In this document: piece by piece, positions 51,075-57,792 of the stretch
Layout: the number at the start of each line of letters is the position of its first letter
How positions within the stretch are numbered: position 1 is the first letter of the stretch
Source of the DNA: Kiritimatiellia bacterium
GTDB lineage: Bacteria; Verrucomicrobiota; Kiritimatiellia; UBA8416; JADHWI01
Direction of reading: 5' to 3'
DNA length: 57,792 nt
Assembly (NCBI GenBank): GCA_030744755.1
Contig: JASLPY010000027.1
Span: forward strand, 1 to 57,792
Position numbers and translations under genes: made by a program
The notes under the pieces: generated by a model
Told to the model about the DNA's origin: nothing
Database searches by the model: none
The model's input: only the letters and a program-made list of their open reading frames with translations

Positions 51075-51875
51075 CTACAGCAGTTTCCGATGTTCGATAA
51101 CCGGTATCCGCGCGCGCGTTGCCGCGATCTCCTTTGGATCCAGCTCGACGGTAATCACCCTTTCTGCATCACCGGCGCAACAGAGAATTTCTCCCCATGG
51201 ACCAACCACCATGCTGTGACCATGGCTTACCACACCTGTTGACGGGTTTGTGCCACACTGGTCCGGGGCTACGACGAAACACTGGTTTTCTATTGCCCGT
51301 GCCCGGACAAGTGTCTCCCAGTGATCCCGCCCGGTCCTCTGTGTAAAATTGGCAGGAACGAACAGAAGGTGGGCGTCCTGCAATGCATAGTGCCGGTACA
51401 TCTCGGGGAAACGCAGGTCATAACAGATAGACATACCGCATTTCCATCCTTCGATATCCGCAAGAACCGGTTGGTCACCGGCCTTGTACGTGTCGGTTTC
51501 TTTGATCACCTGACCGTTATCCAGTACGGCCTCAAACAGGTGGATCTTGCGATACTGAGCGGCTATTGCTCCAGTCCTGTCGAGTAGCACGCTGGTGTTG
51601 TATATTCCCTCAGCCGATTCCTCAATGATGCTACCTGCCAGGATCCAGGCATCGAGTCTTCTCGCTATAGAGGAAAGGTGTTCTGTTGCCGGCCCCGGGA
51701 TGGGCTCGGCGCTGTTGACGTAGTCGTCATGTTTCCCCCTGGCCGAGAACACTTCCGGCAGAGCGACCAGGTCCACGTCGCTGACCTCGCCGAGCAATTC
51801 GTCAACCTTCGCAAGGTTCCGATCAACATCAGTTCCAGCGCTCAACTGCATTAGCGCAACTCGCAGCGGCTTCAT
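51075..51875 (-). CDS. Nitrilase-family carbon-nitrogen hydrolase
   Basis: The 266-residue hydrolase acts on C-N bonds of amides. The catalytic triad is clear: Glu41 (VALPEVFSARG), Lys110 (YRKIHLFE) and Cys151 (SICYDLRFPEMYR). The RFPE and QYRKIHLF signatures place it with Nit1/Nit2-type omega-amidases and deaminated-glutathione amidases rather than with true nitrilases. It converges with the FG-GAP gene and diverges from the binding-protein gene at 52124; whether the latter senses an amide is an open question. Confidence 0.88.
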   Translation of the reverse strand: MKPLRVALMQLSAGTDVDRNLAKVDELLGEVSDVDLVALPEVFSARGKHDDYVNSAEPIPGPATEHLSSIARRLDAWILAGSIIEESAEGIYNTSVLLDRTGAIAAQYRKIHLFEAVLDNGQVIKETDTYKAGDQPVLADIEGWKCGMSICYDLRFPEMYRHYALQDAHLLFVPANFTQRTGRDHWETLVRARAIENQCFVVAPDQCGTNPSTGVVSHGHSMVVGPWGEILCCAGDAERVITVELDPKEIAATRARIPVIEHRKLL

Positions 51876-52123
51876 TCGCTCACCCTCCGCGTGAGGGTCG
51901 TTCTGCGACCCCCTCCAACACCAACCATATCACTTCCCTGCAGTTCTACTCAACTCGCCTTTCCGCCGGATTCGGACTGCGTCTGGACCATCACTGGACT
52001 ACTGGCGCCTGGCCTTGAATCTCGAAGTTTTCTTCTTTGGCAGGCAGGCAGTTTAAACTTATGCTGATGCCATCGGGAAGCACAGCATCCGTTTAAGGAA
52101 ATAATCTGTAGAGGGAGGAACCG

Positions 52124-53902
52124 ATGCGAGCGGGAAGAATCGTGGTGGCAGTCCTTGCAGCCGTAGTGCTCATCGCTCTCGGTTGGGTTCTCATGCAACA
52201 GAAGGAAGATGGCTCATCGGCTTCGACTATCAAGGTGGGCATACTTCACTCCCTCACGGGAACAATGGCAATCAGCGAACGTCCCGTGGTTGACGCAACG
52301 CTGATGGCTATTGAGAAGATAAATGAAGAGGGCGGGTTGTTGGGGCGGCAGGTTGAGGCAGTGATTGCGGATGGTCGTTCAGACGGCGCCGTTTTTGCCG
52401 CGGAGGCAGCACGCCTGATAAGGGAAGAGAAAGTTGAGGTTGTCTTCGGCTGCTGGACTTCGGCAAGCCGCAAAGCGGTGAGACCCGTATTCGAGGCCAA
52501 CGATCACCTGCTGTTCTATCCAGTGCAGTACGAAGGTATCGAGGAATCGCCCAATATCGTGTATACGGGCGCCGCTCCAAACCAGCAGATACTTCCGGCT
52601 GTCAAGTGGTGCCTGGATCACGTGGGCAACCGTTTCTTCCTTGTTGGTTCGGATTACGTATTCCCACGCGCCGCAAACGCCATCATAAAGGACCATATCA
52701 ACGCCCTTGGCGGGGCAGTTGTTGGCGAGGAGTACATTCTTCTCGGCAGCAGCGAAGTGGGCGAGTCCGTGCAGAGAATCGCCGCTCAAAAGCCTGATAT
52801 AATCCTTAACACCATAAATGGCGGAAGCAACGTGGCATTCTTCCGCGAACTTAGGGCCGCCGGAATTACACCGGACAAGATCCCCACCATGTCGTTCAGC
52901 ATTGCGGAGAACGAACTTATGGAGATGGGAACGGATCAGATGGCTGGTGATTACGCGGCCTGGAACTACTTTCAAAGTATAGACAGCGAAGAGAACCAGG
53001 CCTTCGTAAGCAGGTTCAAGTCCAGGTACGGCGCGGACCGCGTTACATCCGATCCAATGGAAGCCGCCTATCTTGGGGTCCATCTCTGGGCCCAGGCAGC
53101 AGCCGATGCCGGTAGCGCCGATGTAGGAGAGGTCCTCCGGGCCGTTGTGAAGCAGAGTCTTCTTGCTCCGGGCGGCATTGTCTCGGTGGACCAGAGAAAT
53201 CTCCATACCTGGAAGACCGTCCGCATAGGCAAGATCAGGTCGGATGGGCAGTTTGAGATTGTCTGGTCGTCGGGGCAGCCGATTGCCCCGGCGCCGTTTC
53301 CCGTTTCCCGGTCCAGGCCGGAATGGCAGATCTTCCTCGAGCAGCTTTACGTGATGTGGGGAGAACAATGGACCAACCCGGGCATCCCCAAGGAGATCGT
53401 CGCGGCAGCAGCCACTCGCGCAACGGTCCAGCTGGAGCAGATCCTGGCTGATAATCCGGACATCGCAGCCATGGCCGAGAACTCCACCGGCGCAAACCAT
53501 TCGCTGAACTTAGAAAAAATACAGTTGCTGGACAACGAATGGCGAGACAATGGAAACGATAACCCGGCGATCAAAATGTTTCTTACCAATGAAGTCGCAA
53601 GGATATTGAAGTTCGTTCAGAAACAGCACCCTGAATTCTCGGAGATCTTTGTAACAGATTCCGTCGGACTGGTAATAGGTATGACCAACCGAACCAGTGA
53701 TTATTACCAGGCCGATGAAGGATGGTGGATGGAAGCGTTCGATTCGGGGAAGGGCGTGAATCACGTGGGCGTCATTGAGTACGACGCAAGTGCCCGGATA
53801 TGGGGAATCGCCCTGTGTATACCTGTTAGAAACCCGACCGGAAAAACTGTTGGTGTCCTGAAAGCGTTCCTTAGTATTCATAATCTTCTGGCAGCTGGAT
53901 AA
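52124..53902 (+). CDS. UrtA/AmiC-like binding protein with C-terminal Cache-like domain
   Basis: After an N-terminal membrane anchor or signal (VVAVLAAVVLIALGWVLM) comes a type I periplasmic binding protein fold of the urea/amide group (about 35-375): VGILHSLTGTMAISERPVVDATLMAIEKINEEGG, FGCWTSASRKAVRPVFEANDHLLFYPVQYEG and TMSFSIAENELMEMG. Instead of ending there, the protein continues about 215 residues into a Cache/PDC-like lobe (EFSEIFVTDSVGLVIGMTN, WWMEAFDSGKG, VGVLKAFLSIH). No ABC transporter permease or ATPase follows, so it probably works as a sensor. GGAGG lies 5 nt before the ATG and the hybrid kinase starts 39 nt after the stop. Confidence 0.83.
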   Translation: MRAGRIVVAVLAAVVLIALGWVLMQQKEDGSSASTIKVGILHSLTGTMAISERPVVDATLMAIEKINEEGGLLGRQVEAVIADGRSDGAVFAAEAARLIREEKVEVVFGCWTSASRKAVRPVFEANDHLLFYPVQYEGIEESPNIVYTGAAPNQQILPAVKWCLDHVGNRFFLVGSDYVFPRAANAIIKDHINALGGAVVGEEYILLGSSEVGESVQRIAAQKPDIILNTINGGSNVAFFRELRAAGITPDKIPTMSFSIAENELMEMGTDQMAGDYAAWNYFQSIDSEENQAFVSRFKSRYGADRVTSDPMEAAYLGVHLWAQAAADAGSADVGEVLRAVVKQSLLAPGGIVSVDQRNLHTWKTVRIGKIRSDGQFEIVWSSGQPIAPAPFPVSRSRPEWQIFLEQLYVMWGEQWTNPGIPKEIVAAAATRATVQLEQILADNPDIAAMAENSTGANHSLNLEKIQLLDNEWRDNGNDNPAIKMFLTNEVARILKFVQKQHPEFSEIFVTDSVGLVIGMTNRTSDYYQADEGWWMEAFDSGKGVNHVGVIEYDASARIWGIALCIPVRNPTGKTVGVLKAFLSIHNLLAAG

Positions 53903-53941
53903 CGGTTTCCTGCCTGTCATGCAGGCGGAGGGAACAGGACC

Positions 53942-56900
53942 ATGCGACTACCTGGCATCATGGGTCAGTCAAGAATCGGCATCAGGTTCGTGCTCTACCT
54001 TCTTGTCGTGGCTCTTCTTCCCCTGTGCCTGGTTGGTTACATAACTCTGATCAGGGTGGAGGAGACTCTTCAGCGTCACGCAGTTGACAATTTAACCACA
54101 ATAGCCGATACCCGTGTCGAGAGTATGGCCGATCATTTTTTCGAGCGGTATGGCGATGCCGTCGCACTGTCTCATCATCCCCGTCTGGCGGCGGGCCTTG
54201 TCGAGCTGCAGGCAGTTCTTTCCGATTCAGGAGTACAGTCTGAAGCGTACGGGGCAGCCTGCGAGAGCATAAAACCCACGCTGACCCGGTACCGGGACGC
54301 TTACTCTTACGAAGACATTCTTCTGATTTCGGTATCCGGTGACATTGTCTTCTCTTCCAACAGGGGCGAGGAGACCGGCGCGAACTGTCTTGCTGCGGGT
54401 TTTGAAGGCAGCGCGCTGGCCAGGGTTTTTGACCAAGCCCGAACCCTGCTGGAACCACAAGTGTCTGATTACCGCATCTACCATGTAACCGGAGAGCCGG
54501 CTGTATTTGTGGCAACAGCCGTTCTGGGAGACCGAGGGCGAGTGCAAGGCGTGGCGGTCTTGCGGCTGTCGAACGAGAATCTTTACAGGTTTGCACTCAA
54601 CTACACCGGGCTCCGGGAAACGGGAGAGACGATTCTGGCAACACGGATCGGAAATGACGCCGTAATCATCTCACCATTGCGCGGCTCACCCGGGTCGGCT
54701 TTCAGGGACAAAATCGTCATGGGCTCCGATGAAGGCGTCCCTATTCAGAAAGCCCTGCAGGGAGAGAAAGGGCACGGGCAGTTTGTCGACTACCGCGGGA
54801 AAGAGACTCTGGCCGTTTGGCGCTATCTTCCTTCTCCCCGATGGGGGCTGCTCGTCAAGATGGATGAGGAAGAGATCTACGCCGACATCTCGAAGATGAA
54901 ACACTTTGGAGCCATAATAGTGGGTTCCACGATTCTCTTTGTAATTCTCAGCGCACTGGTGTTGCTGAGTACCGTTTCGAAGAAGGTGTCCAGGCCTCTC
55001 GAAGAACTCACAGGCCTGGCGAAACAGATCGCCGCAGGCGACCTGTCGAATACCATAGCGGTGACATCTCACGACGAGATAGGTGAACTCGCAAGCGCTT
55101 TTAACCAGATGATAGGAAACGTCAAAGAGGCCAGGGCCCAGGCGAAGGAGAGCTATACAGCGCTTGAGGAAGAGAACCGGCGCGCGAATGAACTGGCCGG
55201 CCTGGATGCAGTTATGACTGGTGACAAGGAATCCGCTGCTTTCGGAGAGGCAGTACTGGAGTACCTGGCGCCCCGATTAAATGCGGTAGTTGGAACCTTT
55301 TTTGTAAAGGAGGACGGCAACGTTCTGAGAAGGGTAAGCAGTTATGCCCTGGCCGATCCGGACAGTCTGCCTGACAAGGTCAACATGGGAGAAGGCCTGG
55401 TGGGGCAGACCGCCAGGGAAAACAAGCCCTTCATGGTTTCGGATGTTCCCGATGATTACTTGACGATCCAGTCGAGCCTTGGCAGTGCTAAGCCGTCCTT
55501 CCTTCTTCTCACCCCGATTGCACACGACGGGCAGGCCATCGGGGTGATCGAACTCGGCACGCTTCAACCGGTTTCCGGAAAGAATCGTTTCTTCCTGAAA
55601 GCCGCCGCGGCGCGTATGGGAATACGCCTCCACAGCGCCCTGACCCGTCAGCGCACACGCGAGTTGCTTGAGCAAACTCAGTCGCAGGCGGAAGTGCTTC
55701 AACAGCAACAGGAAGAGCTCCGCGTGGTGAACGAGGAATTGGAGGAACAGACAAGGGCGTTGACTGCGTCCCAGGAGGAGCTGCAGTCCCAGCAGGAGGA
55801 ACTGCAGGTTACAAACGAGGAGCTGGAAGAACAGAAGGAAGCCCTGGAACAACAGAAGTACGTGCTTGAACAGAAGAACCGCGAGGTAGAGCGCGCCAAG
55901 GGGGAGATCGAGAAGAAAGCGGGACAACTGGTACAGATGAGCCGGTACAAGTCCGAATTCCTCGCCAACATGTCACATGAACTGCGCACGCCGCTAAACA
56001 GCCTTCTCATCCTGGCAAGAATGCTCGACGAGAATCCCGACGGCAACCTGACCGAAAAACAAGTCGAGTTTGCGCAGACCATCCACAAGTCGGGAAGCGA
56101 ACTGCTCGATCTGATCAACGACATTCTGGACCTGTCAAAGGTGGAGGCCGGCAAGCTCACGATCAACTGGGAAGATACGTACCTCGAGGGTTTCCTCGAG
56201 CAGATCGACCGGGCGTTTCGCCACATGGCCGAAGCCAAGCAACTCGATTTCGTGACGGAGATTTCCCCTGGCCTCCCCGACTATGTCCGGACAGATCCCA
56301 AGCGGGTGGAACAGATTCTCAAGAACCTGCTGTCTAACGCCTGCAAGTTCTGTGAAGAGGGTGGTGTTTCTGTCACCTTTGCGCGGCCGTCATCGGACAC
56401 ACGGTTCTTCCGTCCCGACCTTAAACCGGAAACAACAGTGTCGTTCTCAGTTTCGGATACCGGGATCGGAATCCCGGAAGAAAAGCGTGCTCTCATCTTC
56501 GAGGCATTCCAGCAGGCTGATGGCACAACGGACCGCAAGTACGGGGGAACGGGACTTGGCCTGTCCATCTCCAGGGAGCTCTCACGACTCCTCGGGGGAG
56601 AAATCCAGCTTGAAAGCGAAGAGTCCAAGGGCAGTACGTTCACGCTCTATCTTCCCGAGACTCCGACCACGGCACTTGAGGCAGAGACTAATGGCGATAG
56701 CGAGATGCTCGCCGGCGAGCCGGAATCCTCCTCCTCCTCCGATGCACCAGTATCACAACCACCATCAGCGGATGTAGCACATTCTCCCGGGGCAGACGGC
56801 GAAGTCCCGGATATAAGCCCCGGAGAGAAGTCAATGCTCATCGTGGAAGATAATGGAGAGTTTGCCTCCATCCTGGGAGACCTGGCAAAGAAGAAGGGTT

Positions 56901-57769
56901 TCAAGAAACTGTTGGCCGCCGACGGGATGGAAGCGCTGAAAATGGCGGAGACCTACTGTCCAAGCGCTATCCTCCTGGACATAGAATTGCCCGGCATGAA
57001 CGGCCTGGAGGTGATGCACAAGCTCAGGGATAATCCGGGGACGCGGCACATTCCGGTACATTTCATCTCGGGGAAGGAAGAAACTCCGGATGCACGCAAG
57101 TCGGGGGCCATAGGCTACCTTAAGAAACCGGTGACGGTTGAGGATCTTAACGAAGTCTTCGGGCGCGTAGAGGATCAGATCACGAGCCGGGTAAAGCACA
57201 TACTCCTTGCCGAGGGAGACACGAAACAGAGCCGACGCATTGTCAAGCTGATCAAGGGAAGCGATACAGATGTCACTGTTGTGCGGGGAGTTGAAGGCGC
57301 ATATGAGAAGCTGCGCGATTCAAGTTTCGACTGCATGATTCTTGACCTGAAACTACCCGGCAATATGTCCGGGTTCGAGTTGCTGGAGAAGATTCAAAGC
57401 GATGACACGGTATCCCATCCCTCCGTGATTGTGTACACGGATGCAGACACCTCGAAAGAAGACGAACAACGGCTGCACCAGCTGGCCCAGAGCATCGTGG
57501 TAAAGGGAGAGCGATCACCCGAAAGACTTCTCGACGAAGTAACCCTCTTTCTGCACCGCGTGGAATCTGAACTTCCCGATCACCAGAAGAAGATCCTCAA
57601 GGCACTCCATGCCAAGGAAACCATATTCAAGGGAAAGAAGATTCTTGTTGTTGATGATGATATGCGAAACGCGTTTGCCCTGACCCATGTACTGGAACAG
57701 AAGGGCGTCGATGTGCTAGTAGTCCATCCCAGAAGTTCTGCTTCGATTTCCGGCAATTCAGAATCATGA
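53942..57769 (+). CDS. Large hybrid sensor histidine kinase, interrupted at the 3' end
   Basis: A first TM helix (about 14-36) is followed by a large extracellular dCache-like domain (40-310), a second TM (321-343), HAMP (343-395, SRPLEELTGLAKQIAAGDL), GAF (420-555), a long coiled coil (565-660, QQQQEELRVVNEELEEQ), HisKA with His679 (MSHELRTPL), HATPase_c (780-905, GIGIPEEKR, GGTGLGLS), and receivers REC1 (962-1075, Asp1013) and REC2 (1086-1205, Asp1135). A third receiver begins KKILVVDDD but is cut at residue 1258, before its phospho-acceptor, where the 77-bp terminal repeat starts; the last 17 codons come from the repeat. The gene may be broken by an element or only truncated by assembly. 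It is co-transcribed with the binding-protein gene. Confidence 0.88.
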   Translation: MRLPGIMGQSRIGIRFVLYLLVVALLPLCLVGYITLIRVEETLQRHAVDNLTTIADTRVESMADHFFERYGDAVALSHHPRLAAGLVELQAVLSDSGVQSEAYGAACESIKPTLTRYRDAYSYEDILLISVSGDIVFSSNRGEETGANCLAAGFEGSALARVFDQARTLLEPQVSDYRIYHVTGEPAVFVATAVLGDRGRVQGVAVLRLSNENLYRFALNYTGLRETGETILATRIGNDAVIISPLRGSPGSAFRDKIVMGSDEGVPIQKALQGEKGHGQFVDYRGKETLAVWRYLPSPRWGLLVKMDEEEIYADISKMKHFGAIIVGSTILFVILSALVLLSTVSKKVSRPLEELTGLAKQIAAGDLSNTIAVTSHDEIGELASAFNQMIGNVKEARAQAKESYTALEEENRRANELAGLDAVMTGDKESAAFGEAVLEYLAPRLNAVVGTFFVKEDGNVLRRVSSYALADPDSLPDKVNMGEGLVGQTARENKPFMVSDVPDDYLTIQSSLGSAKPSFLLLTPIAHDGQAIGVIELGTLQPVSGKNRFFLKAAAARMGIRLHSALTRQRTRELLEQTQSQAEVLQQQQEELRVVNEELEEQTRALTASQEELQSQQEELQVTNEELEEQKEALEQQKYVLEQKNREVERAKGEIEKKAGQLVQMSRYKSEFLANMSHELRTPLNSLLILARMLDENPDGNLTEKQVEFAQTIHKSGSELLDLINDILDLSKVEAGKLTINWEDTYLEGFLEQIDRAFRHMAEAKQLDFVTEISPGLPDYVRTDPKRVEQILKNLLSNACKFCEEGGVSVTFARPSSDTRFFRPDLKPETTVSFSVSDTGIGIPEEKRALIFEAFQQADGTTDRKYGGTGLGLSISRELSRLLGGEIQLESEESKGSTFTLYLPETPTTALEAETNGDSEMLAGEPESSSSSDAPVSQPPSADVAHSPGADGEVPDISPGEKSMLIVEDNGEFASILGDLAKKKGFKKLLAADGMEALKMAETYCPSAILLDIELPGMNGLEVMHKLRDNPGTRHIPVHFISGKEETPDARKSGAIGYLKKPVTVEDLNEVFGRVEDQITSRVKHILLAEGDTKQSRRIVKLIKGSDTDVTVVRGVEGAYEKLRDSSFDCMILDLKLPGNMSGFELLEKIQSDDTVSHPSVIVYTDADTSKEDEQRLHQLAQSIVVKGERSPERLLDEVTLFLHRVESELPDHQKKILKALHAKETIFKGKKILVVDDDMRNAFALTHVLEQKGVDVLVVHPRSSASISGNSES

Positions 57770-57792
57770 ATTAGCCGCTTGCATTAAACCCT
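57716..57792 (-). repeat. Right copy of 77-bp terminal inverted repeat
   Basis: Exact reverse complement of 1-77, beginning just after CTAG inside the third receiver domain of the hybrid kinase gene. It either marks the edge of an inserted repeated element or an assembly end. Confidence 0.9.

Overview
The window looks like one complete metagenomic contig from a bacterium of the PVC superphylum, most likely Kiritimatiellota (Lentisphaerota or Planctomycetota are possible). This is an inference from gene content: four secreted FGly-type sulfatases, several SUMF1-fold proteins, NPCBM/NEW2 and DUF1080 proteins, a hydrazine-synthase-alpha-like diheme protein, a 51-residue FG-GAP repeat protein, and double-membrane genes (BamD-like, LptE-like). 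No rRNA is present. The first and last 77 bases are an exact inverted repeat. They probably mark a repeated (IS-like) element at which assembly stopped, and the repeat interrupts the last gene.

Layout. 1-2430: a vapBC toxin-antitoxin pair, a 12-bp-periodic palindromic repeat, tRNA-Tyr and a diacylglycerol-kinase-family lipid kinase. 2473-33048: a polysaccharide-degradation region. It is mostly four minus-strand transcription units carrying sulfatases, SUMF1-fold proteins, a sialate O-acetylesterase, a URO-D-family protein, NPCBM and DUF1080 proteins and a beta-helix protein, plus a plus-strand GH95 fucosidase. In the middle sits a two-component system (26262-29788) whose histidine kinase carries a GH36 alpha-galactosidase-like extracellular domain. 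33181-51875: mostly housekeeping genes (methyltransferase, LON-domain protein, B12-binding radical SAM protein, ECF sigma/anti-sigma pair, HAD phosphatase, RACo-like corrinoid activator, SerA, BamD, LptE, ParE, ParC, FG-GAP protein, nitrilase-family hydrolase). 52124-57715: an anchored UrtA/AmiC-like binding protein with a Cache-like C-terminus, followed by a large hybrid histidine kinase.

Main discovery. The 12-mer ATCCGACATGAC (read toward the gene) lies at the promoters of all four degradative units and of the GH36-kinase gene: three exact copies and two with one mismatch. Its ATGAC end forms the -35 element (ATGACN), with a TANNNT or TATATT -10 box 16-17 bp downstream. At three promoters it is one arm of the dyad ATGTCGGAT-N4-ATCCGACAT. 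I infer a local regulon in which the GH36-domain kinase and its NarL-type regulator sense a galactoside-like or related glycan and control the sulfatase and glycan genes, including their own.

The fucosidase, sulfatases, acetylesterase and beta-helix protein together suggest growth on a sulfated, acetylated, fucose-containing polymer such as algal fucan or mucin. Gaps between genes are crowded with interspersed hairpin repeats of several families.
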